In this document: positions 53,920-63,518 of the stretch, one piece after another
Layout: each line of letters opens with the position of its first letter
How positions within the stretch are numbered: the stretch's first letter is position 1
Origin: Pseudomonas alkylphenolica
GTDB taxonomy: Bacteria > Pseudomonadota > Gammaproteobacteria > Pseudomonadales > Pseudomonadaceae
NCBI RefSeq assembly: GCF_000746525.1
Contig: NZ_CP009048.1
Coordinates: forward strand, 3,217,501 to 3,281,500
Length of the DNA stretch: 64,000 bases
Direction: 5' to 3'
The notes under the pieces: generated by a model
What the model was told of the DNA's origin: nothing
Databases searched by the model: none
Seen by the model: the letters and a program-made list of their open reading frames with translations, nothing else
Translations under genes and position numbers: made by a program

Positions 53920-54816
53920 ATGTCCATGCAATCCCAAGACATCGTCCGCCGCTCGGCCACCAGCGTGCTGACCCCGGCGCCGCACACCCGCGACCACCAG
54001 GCGCAAGTCGCCAAGCTGATCGACGTCAGCATCTGCATCGGCTGCAAAGCCTGCCAGGTGGCGTGCAACGAATGGAACGACCTGCGTGACGAGGTCGGCC
54101 ACAACGTCGGCGTGTACGACAACCCGGCCGACCTGTCCGCCGAAACCTGGACGCTGATGCGCTTCGATGAAGTCGAAGACGAGAGCGGCAAGCTCGAATG
54201 GCTGATCCGCAAGGACGGCTGCATGCACTGCGCCGATCCCGGCTGCCTGAAAGCCTGTCCGCAACCGGGGGCGATCATCCAGTACGCCAACGGCATCGTC
54301 GACTTCCAGTCTGAGCATTGCATCGGCTGCGGCTACTGCATCGCCGGTTGCCCGTTCGATGTGCCGCGCATCAGCCAGAAAGACAACAAGGCCTACAAGT
54401 GCACCCTCTGCGTAGACCGCGTTTCGGTCGGCCAGGAGCCGGCCTGCGTCAAGACCTGCCCCACCGGCGCGATCAACTTCGGCAGCAAGCAGGACATGCT
54501 GCACCAGGCCGAGGAACGGGTCACTGAGCTGCAAGGCCGCGGCTTTGCCGGGGCCGGGATCTACGACCCGCAAGGTGTGGGCGGCACTCATGTGGTCTAC
54601 GTGCTGCAACATGCCGACAAGCCGCAGCTGTACCACAAGTTGCCTACCGACCCGCGCATCAGCAGTGCCATCCAGGGCTGGAAAGGCTGGATGAAACCGG
54701 TGGCCGCCGCGGCGTTTTTCGCCACCCTGGCCGGCACCCTGTTCCATTACATTGGCACCGGCCCCAACGAAGTCGACGAACAGGACGAAAAACGCGAGGA
54801 GGATACCCACGCATGA
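53920..54816 (+). CDS. fdoH: Formate dehydrogenase iron-sulfur subunit
   Basis: 298 residues with four ferredoxin-type [4Fe-4S] motifs ([63 protein letters not shown]). A C-terminal membrane anchor ([17 protein letters not shown], near 270) follows. It wires the Mo site to cytochrome b. It overlaps the next gene by four bases. Confidence 0.96.
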   Translation: MSMQSQDIVRRSATSVLTPAPHTRDHQAQVAKLIDVSICIGCKACQVACNEWNDLRDEVGHNVGVYDNPADLSAETWTLMRFDEVEDESGKLEWLIRKDGCMHCADPGCLKACPQPGAIIQYANGIVDFQSEHCIGCGYCIAGCPFDVPRISQKDNKAYKCTLCVDRVSVGQEPACVKTCPTGAINFGSKQDMLHQAEERVTELQGRGFAGAGIYDPQGVGGTHVVYVLQHADKPQLYHKLPTDPRISSAIQGWKGWMKPVAAAAFFATLAGTLFHYIGTGPNEVDEQDEKREEDTHA

Positions 54817-55457
54817 ACACCGACAAACTGATCCTGCGCACCCGTTTCATCGACCGCGCCTGCCACTGGTTCATGGTGATCTGCTTCTTCGCCGTGGCCT
54901 TGTCTGGGCTGTCGTGGTTCTTCCCCTCGTTCAACGGCCTTAACGCGGTGTTCGGCACGCCGCAGCTGGCGCGTATCCTGCACCCGTTCTTCGGCGTCGT
55001 GGTGTTCGTGTTGCTGATGTTTCTGTTCGTACGCTTCGTGCGCTACAACCTGCCTGAGCGCGAGGACCTGCAGTGGTTCAAGAACCTCAAACAGGTACTG
55101 GCCGGCAAGCATGACCCGGCGCTGAACATCGGCAAATACAACGCCGGTCAGAAGGTCCTGTTCTGGGGCATCATGAGCATGATCACCCTGTTGCTGCTCA
55201 GCGGCGTGGTGATCTGGCGCCCGTACTTCGCCCCGCTGTTTTCGATCCCGACCATCCGTATCGGCTTGTTGGTGCATGCGCTTGTCGGCATCAGCCTGAT
55301 TTTGCTGATCATCGGCCATGCCTACCTGGCGTTCTGGGTCAAAGGTTCGATTCGCGGCATGGTCACAGGCTACGTCAGCCGCGCCTGGGCCAAGACCCAC
55401 CATGATCGCTGGTACCGGCAGATCAACAAGCAGGACAAGACCGGGAGCAAACCATGA
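54813..55457 (+). CDS. fdoI: Formate dehydrogenase cytochrome b556 subunit
   Basis: 214 residues, four membrane helices with haem-ligand His in [26 protein letters not shown] and [10 protein letters not shown]. It is the quinone-reducing membrane subunit. ATGA overlaps on both sides indicate translational coupling. Confidence 0.95.
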   Translation: MNTDKLILRTRFIDRACHWFMVICFFAVALSGLSWFFPSFNGLNAVFGTPQLARILHPFFGVVVFVLLMFLFVRFVRYNLPEREDLQWFKNLKQVLAGKHDPALNIGKYNAGQKVLFWGIMSMITLLLLSGVVIWRPYFAPLFSIPTIRIGLLVHALVGISLILLIIGHAYLAFWVKGSIRGMVTGYVSRAWAKTHHDRWYRQINKQDKTGSKP

Positions 55458-56365
55458 GCAGCATTCAGATGACCCCGGTGCAGACGCCCACAGGCGGGGT
55501 CAACGAGATCGTGCCGGTGCTGCTGCCGTCGCTCAAAGACCGCTACAGCAAGCGCGCCGCGCGCCTGCGCCAGCTGGCCGAGGGGCATGCCATGGGCGAT
55601 TACCTGGGCTTCTGCGCACAGCTGGCCGAGGCCCAGCAACAACTGCTTGAGCGTGTGCCATTGCCCCAGGCGCTGGCGGCCGGGCTCGCGGATCGACTGA
55701 GCAGTGGCCAGGCGCCGCTGGCGAGTGCCGATTACCCGCGTGACCGCTACTGGCAACAACTGCTGCAGGGCTTGATCGAGCAGCTGTACCCGGATGCCAA
55801 CCCGGCCGTACGCGCGACGCTGGACAGCCTTCGCGGGCTTACTTCAGAGCAATTGGAACATCTGGCCAGTAAATTGCTGGCTGCCGACTATGAACCGGTT
55901 GGCAGCGGTCAGGCATTGTTCCTCTGGGCTGCACTGTCGCTGTACTTCACCCAGTTGGCCAATGCCCTGCCAGCATCGGCCAGCGCCTCGCTCGGCGAAC
56001 AGCGCCAGCACTGCCCGGTGTGCGCCAGCGCGCCAGTGGCCAGCGTGGTCATGACCGGTCCTCAGGCGGGCTTGCGCTACCTGCAATGCAGCCTGTGCGA
56101 GTGCCGCTGGCATATGGTCCGGGTCAAGTGCAGTAACTGCGAAGCCACCGGCGCGCTGGACTACTGGTCGCTGGAACGCCAAGATGCCGCGGTCAAAGCC
56201 GAAAGCTGCAACGATTGTCACAGCTACCTGAAAGTCTTTTACCCGGAAAAGAACCGCGACCAGGAACTGCTGGCCGACGACCTTGCCTCCCTGGCGCTGG
56301 ATGCCGAGGTGGAGCGTGAGGGGTTTGGCCGTAGTGGGGTCAGTCCGTTTCTGTTTCCTGGTTGA
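55454..56365 (+). CDS. fdhE: Formate dehydrogenase assembly protein FdhE
   Basis: 303-residue cytoplasmic accessory protein. Rubredoxin-like cysteine pairs are visible in HCPVCASAP, LQCSLCECRW, KCSNCEATG and ESCNDCHSYLK. It is needed for maturation of Tat-exported FDH-N/O. Unlike the arrangement I recall in other Pseudomonas, selA and selB do not follow, consistent with the Cys form of FdoG. Confidence 0.93.
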   Translation: MSSIQMTPVQTPTGGVNEIVPVLLPSLKDRYSKRAARLRQLAEGHAMGDYLGFCAQLAEAQQQLLERVPLPQALAAGLADRLSSGQAPLASADYPRDRYWQQLLQGLIEQLYPDANPAVRATLDSLRGLTSEQLEHLASKLLAADYEPVGSGQALFLWAALSLYFTQLANALPASASASLGEQRQHCPVCASAPVASVVMTGPQAGLRYLQCSLCECRWHMVRVKCSNCEATGALDYWSLERQDAAVKAESCNDCHSYLKVFYPEKNRDQELLADDLASLALDAEVEREGFGRSGVSPFLFPG

Positions 56366-56372
56366 AGAAAGC

Positions 56373-56434
56373 ATCGCGGGGCAAGCCCGCTCCCACAGGG
56401 GATAGCCCCTGTGGGAGCGGGCTTGCCCCGCGAT
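56373..56434. repeat. REP pair
   Basis: Inverted cores separated by a short GGGGATAGCCCCT spacer, seven bases past the fdhE stop. It may stabilise the mRNA end. Confidence 0.9.
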
Positions 56435-56470
56435 AGGCCCCCACTCAATGTACACACCTCGGAGACCCCC

Positions 56471-56698
56471 ATGGGCCTGAAAAAATCCTCCGCCGAACTC
56501 AAGCGTGACCTGAAGAGCGTCGCCTCCAACCTGGAGCGCACTGCCGGGGAGATCAGCAAACTGGCCGAGCGTATCGACGGTGTCGATGTGGTCGCCGTAC
56601 TGCACCTGATGAACCGCCTGTACAAGGACTCGGACAAACTCCATGCCTATGCCGACGAGATCAAGAGCGGGCGTATCGTGCGGGCCAAAGCCGAGTGA
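56471..56698 (+). CDS. Small coiled-coil protein, 75 residues
   Basis: Highly charged helix (SSAELKRDLKSVASNLERTAGE, then ISKLAERI). A GGAG site precedes ATG 56471. Cytoplasmic; no family recognised. Confidence 0.68.
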   Translation: MGLKKSSAELKRDLKSVASNLERTAGEISKLAERIDGVDVVAVLHLMNRLYKDSDKLHAYADEIKSGRIVRAKAE

Positions 56699-56726
56699 TC
56701 GGCGCTTGCAGCCGGCGCGATGTTGC

Positions 56727-57461
56727 TCAGTGCTCCAGGCTAACAGCCGAGAGAAGCAGCCCGGACTGCGCGCCATGTGCGGTGGCATCGGCTAATTCCG
56801 ATGCTTCACGTTTGGTTCTTTGCACAAGCGCCAGCCAGTTGGGCAACTGGCCAACACTGCCAACCAACTGTAAAGCTGCGTGATCAAATTTGTAGAGATT
56901 GAGCTCATCAAAAGCAAATTCTGCTTTTAAATCATCACGCTGCACGAATGGACGAATGCCGTTTTCAAGATTGTCCAGCAATACCGGCTCTGTTCCAGCA
57001 TCTGCCCAATAGCCGAGCACCATATGCGCCTGTCCGGTTTTTGACTGGGTGGCGTAGACAAGACGCAAGCTGTCTTCAGGAATGCCCAGCAACCGCAGCG
57101 TAAAGTATTTTGCCAGCGCAAAATCCTCACAGTCACCCCTGCCCTTTTCTAGCGTTTCAAGGGGGGATGCCCAATAGTCAGCCTGCTGCCATACATCCGC
57201 ATCTTCGCCATAACGGATCGTACGATTGAAAAACGCATTGACCCGCCGAAGCTTTTCGCTATCAGAAAGCTGAGTCGATTCGGAAACCAAAGCACGCCAG
57301 TCGCTAACGCGTTGCACGCCCGCCTGGCTCTGCTGCATATCTTGCGACAGCGGTATAGCGAAAGCACTCCCGCACATAACGCCCAAACCGAGTAGACAAG
57401 CAGAAAAAACCTTCAATGGCCACTTAATGCTTTTGGAAATAAGGATATGCAGTTTTATCAA
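56727..57461 (-). CDS. LapG-like transglutaminase-type cysteine protease
   Basis: About 244 residues, exported (signal ending GVMCGSAFA). The bacterial transglutaminase-like cysteine protease triad is intact: Cys in GRGDCEDFALAKY, His in GQAHMVLGYW and Asp in VLLDNLENG. LapG cleaves the biofilm adhesin LapA under LapD control. No lapD or adhesin gene is adjacent, so this is a paralogue. The likely start is TTG 57461 (GAGG six bases upstream); GTG 57473 is also in frame. Base composition is lower in GC than flanking genes. Confidence 0.82.
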   Translation of the reverse strand: MIKLHILISKSIKWPLKVFSACLLGLGVMCGSAFAIPLSQDMQQSQAGVQRVSDWRALVSESTQLSDSEKLRRVNAFFNRTIRYGEDADVWQQADYWASPLETLEKGRGDCEDFALAKYFTLRLLGIPEDSLRLVYATQSKTGQAHMVLGYWADAGTEPVLLDNLENGIRPFVQRDDLKAEFAFDELNLYKFDHAALQLVGSVGQLPNWLALVQRTKREASELADATAHGAQSGLLLSAVSLEH

Positions 57462-57596
57462 GCAGTACCTCACTTAATAACCGTTGGTTCCTACAGGCCG
57501 ATCTCCTAATTCGGTCGGCACCATAAGGCATATGGCCTGCCGTAGACAAGGTACGTCCGTCGGATACCGCGGGAGGATGCCATCAATCCGGATAGC

Positions 57597-57622
57597 TGTA
57601 ACAAATCCCCCTGCCATTCGTC
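57597..57622 (+). promoter_or_regulatory. ECF-type promoter upstream of small exported protein
   Basis: TGTAAC, 16 bases, CGTC followed by TA, about 47 bases before the start codon. Similar spacing occurs before the nearby ECF sigma gene. Confidence 0.5.
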
Positions 57623-57668
57623 TATGCATAGCAGGCCTCAAGCTCGTGAGCATTCTGAGGAAATCACC

Positions 57669-58022
57669 ATGAAACTGACATTACCGATGTCGGGACTAGT
57701 TGCGGCTGCCATTTTTAGCACCGTTACGTTTGCGGCAGGAACTGTAAACCCAAGCAATCCTCAAGCCAAAAATGAACCATCCCTATTACTACTGGCAGAA
57801 GGTGGTAGTGATCGCTTGATGGACTATCACTCACAAAATGCACTGGTAAGGAATCAACCAGACCAACCGTCCGGCGAGCGTTATGTACAAATGTTAAAAG
57901 AACAACCTACTGCTTCCGGTGTAAAGCCAACAAGTGAACCACTTCAACAAACGACTGAACCGGAACCAAACTTTACCTCCCCCATCATCAGAGACAGAGA
58001 AGAATATAGAAGCGCTCACTGA
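57669..58022 (+). CDS. Small exported protein of unknown function
   Basis: 117 residues. The signal peptide (MSGLVAAAIFSTVTFAAG) precedes a Pro/Gln/Asn-rich, probably disordered chain (NQPDQPSGERY, SEPLQQTTEPEPNF). TGAGGA precedes ATG 57669. It lies between the LapG-like and ECF sigma genes and has an ECF-type promoter, so it is a candidate target of that sigma. No family recognised. Confidence 0.7.
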   Translation: MKLTLPMSGLVAAAIFSTVTFAAGTVNPSNPQAKNEPSLLLLAEGGSDRLMDYHSQNALVRNQPDQPSGERYVQMLKEQPTASGVKPTSEPLQQTTEPEPNFTSPIIRDREEYRSAH

Positions 58023-58102
58023 GCCTGTGCGCTAATAGTATGAAGTATCCAATGCACAGGGACGTGCCCTGATGCAGAGTAAGACTGGCGCTCTGCAGTT
58101 AC

Positions 58103-58711
58103 TCAACAGTTTCCTTCTTCCTGAAAATGACTGAGCATCGCTTGCATACGTTGACGCCCACGATGTAGTAACACGCGTACATTCACCTCCGTCAGCCCCA
58201 AGGTAGTAGCAATTTCCTTGTACTCGAGCCCACCCAGGTCACGCATGATCACCACACTTCTCTGAGCCCCAGGCAAGCGATAGAGATGTTTGCGAATACA
58301 ATCATGCAGCTCGACTTCAGCCAACAACTCTTCAGGGCCATCGTGATGCCACTGCTTGGGCGCCGACACCCAAGCGCCATCATTAATATCAAAATCTGAA
58401 ACAGTTACTGAGCGGTGCTCCTCATCCCACCAGTCCAGAGAAATCTCTCGTCCTTTTCTTCGGTTTATTGAATGGGCTTCATTAATCGCAATTCTCGCCA
58501 ACCATGTCCGGAACTTTGAACGCCCCTCGAACATATCAACTGCCGCAACCGCTTTCAGCCAGGTTTCCTGAGCGACATCATTTGCAGAGTCTGGACCCAC
58601 CAAGGGTGTTGCGAGCGTGATAAGAAACGCATGATGCATTTTGATCAAGCGTTCCAATGCAAGAGCATCGCCATTGCGCAACCGCTCTATTATATCCCGC
58701 TCATTATCCAT
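58103..58711 (-). CDS. ECF sigma factor without an adjacent anti-sigma gene
   Basis: 202 residues. Sigma2 (ANDVAQETWLKAVAAVDMFEG, FRTWLARIAINEAHSINRRKG) and sigma4 (LPGAQRSVVIMRDLGGLEYKEIATTLGLTEVNVRVLLHRGR) are complete. GAGGAG precedes the ATG. No membrane anti-sigma gene flanks it. A weak CGTC-containing element lies 45 bases upstream, suggesting autoregulation. It sits in the low-GC pocket. Confidence 0.9.
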   Translation of the reverse strand: MDNERDIIERLRNGDALALERLIKMHHAFLITLATPLVGPDSANDVAQETWLKAVAAVDMFEGRSKFRTWLARIAINEAHSINRRKGREISLDWWDEEHRSVTVSDFDINDGAWVSAPKQWHHDGPEELLAEVELHDCIRKHLYRLPGAQRSVVIMRDLGGLEYKEIATTLGLTEVNVRVLLHRGRQRMQAMLSHFQEEGNC

Positions 58712-59147
58712 AACCTTGCTCCTCAGTGCTCCGGCATCGCTTTGAATTCAAATAAGACGCATTCCATCGAGCACTTTCGACATATCTCCACACAAAAGAA
58801 CACGAAGACAGAAACACACCAACAGCAGAAGCTGCTATTGATTCCGCGAAAACAACAGACTTTTCCAATACCCTGTAACACAGGCTTTACACTAACGGCG
58901 CCACAACAGTGGATATCGAGAAGATTTACTCTACCGCTAATATTGGATCCTAGATCACTTTCCACGTTAGGCAAGCACTGTCGACCTACGGTTTAAACAG
59001 CATTTACATGTGCACCCAAGGTATTAAAAAGCTGTGTTAATACCTTGCTTCAGAATATTGCCTTCAGCAGACAGCGGTTAGTACTATGCTTTTCTGATCG
59101 GCGGAGCCGATCTTCAACTAACCCATGACCGCACGGAGCGCACCACA
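58712..59147. other. AT-rich intergenic region with hairpin
   Basis: 436 bases without a credible gene. It contains the sigma gene's own promoter region (minus-strand TGTCGAA-N16-CGTC at 58756-58782) and a perfect ten-base inverted repeat AAGGTATTAA/TTAATACCTT at 59018-59046, which could be a weak terminator or operator. Nothing else was recognised. Confidence 0.55.
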
Positions 59148-59762
59148 ATGCCGAGCCTGGATTTTCTCATCACTTCACTGATCGTCGTGCTGATTCCCGG
59201 CAGCGGCGTGATCCTGACCATTTCCACTGCGCTGGTGGCCGGCAAGCGTGCCAGCCTGTATACGGCACTGGGCTGCACGGCCGGGATCATCCCGCACCTG
59301 CTGGCCTCGATCCTCGGCCTGTCGGCTATTCTGCACACCAGCGCCCTGGCCTTTCAGGGGCTGAAGTTCGCTGGCGTCGCCTACCTGTTGTACCTGGCCT
59401 ATGCCACCTGGCGCGACCGTTCGGCGTTCGCCGTAGACAGCAACACCAAGGTCGGCAGCGCCGGCAGCCTGATGCTGCGCGCCGGTCTGTTGAACATCCT
59501 CAACCCCAAACTGACCCTGTTCTTCCTAGCCTTCCTGCCTCAGTTCATTACGCCTCAAGGTGGTTCAGTCACCGGGCAGATGCTTAGCCTGAGCGGGGTG
59601 TTCATGCTCATGACCTTTGTGGTGTTCGTGTTGTACGGTCTGCTGGCCAACCTGTTCCGCCGTGCGGTGATCGAATCGCCGCAGGTGCAGGACTGGTTGC
59701 GCCGCAGTTTTGCGGCATCCTTTGCCGGCCTGGGTTTGAACCTGGCGTTCGCCCAGCGCTGA
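59148..59762 (+). CDS. LysE/RhtB-family amino-acid exporter
   Basis: 204 residues, six membrane segments, with family motifs LIPGSGVILTISTALVAGKR and GLLNILNPKLTLFFLAFLPQF. GGAG lies upstream of the ATG. It ends 12 bases before the monooxygenase gene, a likely two-gene operon. Substrate probably an amino acid or derivative. Confidence 0.9.
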   Translation: MPSLDFLITSLIVVLIPGSGVILTISTALVAGKRASLYTALGCTAGIIPHLLASILGLSAILHTSALAFQGLKFAGVAYLLYLAYATWRDRSAFAVDSNTKVGSAGSLMLRAGLLNILNPKLTLFFLAFLPQFITPQGGSVTGQMLSLSGVFMLMTFVVFVLYGLLANLFRRAVIESPQVQDWLRRSFAASFAGLGLNLAFAQR

Positions 59763-59774
59763 GGAGCGCGTGCG

Positions 59775-61298
59775 ATGAAGCGCTGTGAGGTTTTGATCGT
59801 TGGCGCCGGCCCTACCGGGCTGGTACTGGCCTTGTGGCTGAGCAAACTGGGCATCAAGGTGCGCATCATCGACAGGACCTCCGGCCCCGGCACGACCTCG
59901 CGGGCCCTGGCCGTGCAGGCCCGGACCCTGGAGCTGTACCGACAGCTGGACCTGACCGCGGCCGTTCTCGAACGCGGCCACCGGGTGCCGGCAGCCAACC
60001 TCTGGGTTAAAGGCCAGGTCGCAGCGCATCTGCCCTTCAGCGTTATCGGCGCGTTCGTTACGCCCTACCCCTTCCTGCACATCTTTCCCCAGGATGAGCA
60101 TGAGCAGTTGCTGATCGAGAGATTGCAGGGCTTCGGTGTCGAGGTCGAACGCGAGACCGAGCTGATGGGGTTCAATCAGGACGGGCAAGGTGTCAGTGCC
60201 CAACTGCGGCATGGCGATGGTCTGGAAGAGCACTGTGAGGCGAACTACCTGGCCGGTTGCGACGGTGCCCGTTCCACCGTACGCAAGGCCCTGGATATTG
60301 ATTTTCCCGGTGGCACCTACCAGCAGGTGTTTTATGTTGCCGATGTCCAGGCCTCAGGCCCTGCACTCAATGGCGAGCTGCATGTCGACATTGACGAAGC
60401 GGACTTCCTCGCGGTCTTTCCACTGGCGGGGAGCGGCCGGGCGCGGCTGATCGGCACCGTACGCGACGAACGTGCAGAACACCCCGATCAACTGCGTTTC
60501 GAAGACGTCGGCCAGCGCGCCATCGAACACCTCAAGATCCAGATCCAGCAGGTCAACTGGTTTTCCACCTACCGTGTACATCATCGGGTGGCGGAGCACT
60601 TCAGCCGCCAGCGGGCCTTCCTGCTTGGTGATGCCGCCCACGTCCACAGCCCGGCGGGTGGCCAGGGCATGAACACCGGCATTGGTGACGCTATCAACCT
60701 GGCCTGGAAGCTGTCCAGCGTCCTGCGTGGCAAAGCCCAGCCCGGCTTGCTCGACACTTACGAAATCGAACGCAGCGCCTTTGCCCAGCGCCTGGTGTCC
60801 ACCACCGACCAGGTGTTCAACTTCATCACCGCCGATGGCCGCGTTGCCGCCCTGCTGCGTACCCGCCTGGCGCCGCGGCTGATCCCCCGGCTGGTGGCAT
60901 TCAAAACGGCGCGCGAATTTCTCTTTCGGACCATCTCACAGGTCACCCTCAACTACCGCTACATGCCCCTGAGCACCGGCAATGCCGGTCATGTCCAGGG
61001 AGGCGATCGCCTGCCCTGGGTAGCCGAAGGCGGCCGTGACAATTTCAACTGCCTTAACCGAATGTGCTGGCAAGTGCAGGTATACGGTGCCGTCAGCGCC
61101 AGCCTGGTGCAATGGTGCAGTGGTCACGGCATACCGGTGGACGTCTTCATCTGGAGCGAAGCCCATGAAGCCGCGGGTCTTGTACGCGACGCCGTCTACC
61201 TCATAAGGCCGGACGGTTACATTGCCCTGGCCCGCAGCAATGCCGATGCGCAGGTACTTGAAGACTATTTCGAAGAACGCGGCCTACGCCCGGGCTAA
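59775..61298 (+). CDS. FAD-dependent aromatic-type monooxygenase
   Basis: 507 residues of the PHBH/MhpA flavoprotein group. Visible are the Rossmann motif VGAGPTGLVLALWL (N-terminus), the CDGARSTVRKAL (DG) motif near 170, and the GDAAHVHSPAGGQGMNTGIGDAINLAWKL FAD-ribityl motif near 290. It hydroxylates an aromatic or related compound with NAD(P)H and O2. No ring-cleavage genes are adjacent, so it is probably a tailoring or detoxifying enzyme. Confidence 0.9.
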   Translation: MKRCEVLIVGAGPTGLVLALWLSKLGIKVRIIDRTSGPGTTSRALAVQARTLELYRQLDLTAAVLERGHRVPAANLWVKGQVAAHLPFSVIGAFVTPYPFLHIFPQDEHEQLLIERLQGFGVEVERETELMGFNQDGQGVSAQLRHGDGLEEHCEANYLAGCDGARSTVRKALDIDFPGGTYQQVFYVADVQASGPALNGELHVDIDEADFLAVFPLAGSGRARLIGTVRDERAEHPDQLRFEDVGQRAIEHLKIQIQQVNWFSTYRVHHRVAEHFSRQRAFLLGDAAHVHSPAGGQGMNTGIGDAINLAWKLSSVLRGKAQPGLLDTYEIERSAFAQRLVSTTDQVFNFITADGRVAALLRTRLAPRLIPRLVAFKTAREFLFRTISQVTLNYRYMPLSTGNAGHVQGGDRLPWVAEGGRDNFNCLNRMCWQVQVYGAVSASLVQWCSGHGIPVDVFIWSEAHEAAGLVRDAVYLIRPDGYIALARSNADAQVLEDYFEERGLRPG

Positions 61299-61305
61299 CG
61301 CCACA

Positions 61306-61730
61306 GACAAAAAGCAAGAGCGCAGCGAATTGTGCCCTTGATCTTGATCTTGATCTTGATCTTGATCTTGATCTTGATCTGCTTTTGATCTGCTTTTGAT
61401 CTGCTTTTGATCTTGATCCACCGGCCCCGTTAACCAGTAGGGCCGAGTGGAGGTGTTGTGGAGGGGCTAGCGCGCAGCGCCTTCGGTGTTAGCCGAAGTT
61501 GCGAAGCGTAGAGTTGCTTGCAACTCGTAGCTCGCAATGCCCCGTAGCGACACCGCAAGGAGGGAACCCGAAGCGCAGCGTAGGGCCCCTGGCGGGGCAA
61601 GCCCTTTGCTTACTTTGGGGCGTCTGCCAAAGTAAGCCGCCGTAAGGGCGGAAAGGTGACCCAGCGCCACCTTGGCAAATGGATATGCCTGCAAATCCGA
61701 GGGCCTCATCGCGGGGCAAGCCCGCTCCCA
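61306..61730. repeat. Dispersed structured repeat, copy 2 (425 bp)
   Basis: Second copy of the element at 30663-31034, same orientation. The left part is longer: seven CTTGAT hexamers (61337-61378) and three CTGCTTTTGAT 11-mers (61379-61411). The rest is nearly identical and ends with half a REP (61708-61731). Open frames in it (61467-61754, 61489-61731) are not credible genes. It too lies between convergent genes. Confidence 0.87.
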
Positions 61731-61737
61731 CTGGCAG

Positions 61738-62913
61738 TCAACCAGCCCGGGCAAACCGATAAGTGGTCACCCCACACAGCACCAACCCCGCCACCGCCAC
61801 CGCCCCCCCGACCAGCCCGATATTGCCCAACCCCATGTGCACACTCACCAGACTACCGATCAACGCCCCCGCCCCGATCCCAATGTTATAAATCCCGGAA
61901 AACATCGCCATCGCCACATCCGTCGCATCAGATGCCAGAATCAGCACCTTCGACTGCAGCGCCAGACTGAAACACATGATCGAAATCCCCCAGAACACAC
62001 TCAGGGAACCGAGCCAGACAAAGTCACCCGACATCGGCAGCAGCAACAACAGACAGCCCGCCAGCATCGCAATGGCAGCCAGCAGAAACCCGTTGGGAAA
62101 ACGTTCACTGTAGCGACTGAACAGCACCGACCCGAACACCCCGGCCCCGCCAAACAGCAACAGCAGCACCGTCGTCAGCTCGCCACCAATCTGCGCGACA
62201 TTCAAGGCAAACGGCTCGATATAACTGTAAGCGGTAAACTGCGCAGCAATCACCAGCGCCACCAACCCATACACCGTCACCAGCGCCGGGCGCTTGAACA
62301 GCACCGGCACACTGCGCAACGACCCTGAATTCTGACTGGGCAACAGCGGCAGCGACCTGACCAGACAAACCAGAGTCGCCAAGGCCACCCCGGCAATCGC
62401 CAGAAAGGTGATACGCCAACCCAGCGCCTCGCCCACTACCCGCCCCAACGGGATACCCATCACCATCGCCAGCGTCGTACCGGTCGCCAACAGCCCCAGC
62501 GCCTTGGCCTGCTGCCCTGGCGGCGCCACCCGCACCGCCAGGGAGGCAGTAATCGCCCAGAACACCGCATGCGCCAAGGCAATCCCGATCCGGCTGAACA
62601 ACAGCATGGCGAAACTCTGCGCCATCCACGACAGCAAATGGCTGACGATAAACAGCACAAAGACAATGATCAGCAGCTTGCGCCGCTCGACATTGCGCGT
62701 CAGCAGCATCATCGGCAGCGACGCCAGGGCCACCACCCAGGCATAGATCGTCAGCATCAGGCCGACCTGGGCAGTGGACATTTCGAAACTGCTGCCAATG
62801 TCACTGAGCAAGGCCACCGGTACAAACTCGGTGGTATTGAAGATAAAGGCCGCCAGGGCCAGGGCGATCACACTGAGCCAGCTACCGGCTCGCGTATCCA
62901 CGGGGGTATTCAT
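61738..62913 (-). CDS. sotB: Sugar efflux MFS transporter SotB
   Basis: 391 residues, twelve helices. [36 protein letters not shown] and [24 protein letters not shown] follow E. coli SotB closely. It exports arabinose, IPTG-like sugars or related compounds. ATG 62913 gives the normal N-terminus; the longer frame adds an unrelated leader. Confidence 0.88.
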   Translation of the reverse strand: MNTPVDTRAGSWLSVIALALAAFIFNTTEFVPVALLSDIGSSFEMSTAQVGLMLTIYAWVVALASLPMMLLTRNVERRKLLIIVFVLFIVSHLLSWMAQSFAMLLFSRIGIALAHAVFWAITASLAVRVAPPGQQAKALGLLATGTTLAMVMGIPLGRVVGEALGWRITFLAIAGVALATLVCLVRSLPLLPSQNSGSLRSVPVLFKRPALVTVYGLVALVIAAQFTAYSYIEPFALNVAQIGGELTTVLLLLFGGAGVFGSVLFSRYSERFPNGFLLAAIAMLAGCLLLLLPMSGDFVWLGSLSVFWGISIMCFSLALQSKVLILASDATDVAMAMFSGIYNIGIGAGALIGSLVSVHMGLGNIGLVGGAVAVAGLVLCGVTTYRFARAG

Positions 62914-63173
62914 CGGTGGGGGTGTTACTCCAGATCGTTTGCAGACGCCAGGCACAACATTGCGCCCAGCCTGAAGCACCCATGCCCGTCGGGCCTGAGT
63001 GGAAGCGTGTGCGCTGAGGAATTGGTTATAAGTATGCGGGGTATCGCTTGCTGCCAAGGATAGTACGTCAGGCCCCGGCCAGTCACAACCGCGCTGCGGA
63101 CGATTGGCCTGGCGCACGAGGGCAGATTTCAGCGGCGCTGCTACACTGAATTCGCTGAAAGGAGGATTGCACC

Positions 63174-63398
63174 ATGTCCGAAAAAGACATCACCACGCTA
63201 CTGACCCTGATCGACCACCGGCAAGCCACACTGGCCTCGGCCTGCAAGGAAATTGCCGACTGGATCGACCGTCAGGGCGACGTACCGGTCGCCGGCCGCA
63301 TCCGCGCCAGCCTCAAGGCGGTGGAAGCCGACGAAGCCCTGGTCAAGAAAACCCTGACATCGCTGAAGGTTGACCGCCCCCTGCCGCGGTTTCGTTGA
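63174..63398 (+). CDS. Small hypothetical protein, 74 residues
   Basis: Helical, charged ([39 protein letters not shown]). A perfect AAAGGAGG site precedes the ATG, strongly supporting translation. No family recognised. Confidence 0.72.
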   Translation: MSEKDITTLLTLIDHRQATLASACKEIADWIDRQGDVPVAGRIRASLKAVEADEALVKKTLTSLKVDRPLPRFR

Positions 63399-63518
63399 GT
63401 AACGGCTGCAGGCTCGAAAGGATTGGCGAGACATTCGCGAAGTCACCCGCTCTGACATAAGCTCAATCAGGCTTCATGGCTGTGCTGCCGCGTGTTCCCA
63501 CTCTCACGAGGTCTCGTC

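Noticed and set aside
57669..57740. AAG in the small exported protein as a LapG cleavage site
   Set aside because: It falls at the predicted signal-peptidase site and is too short a match to support a substrate claim.
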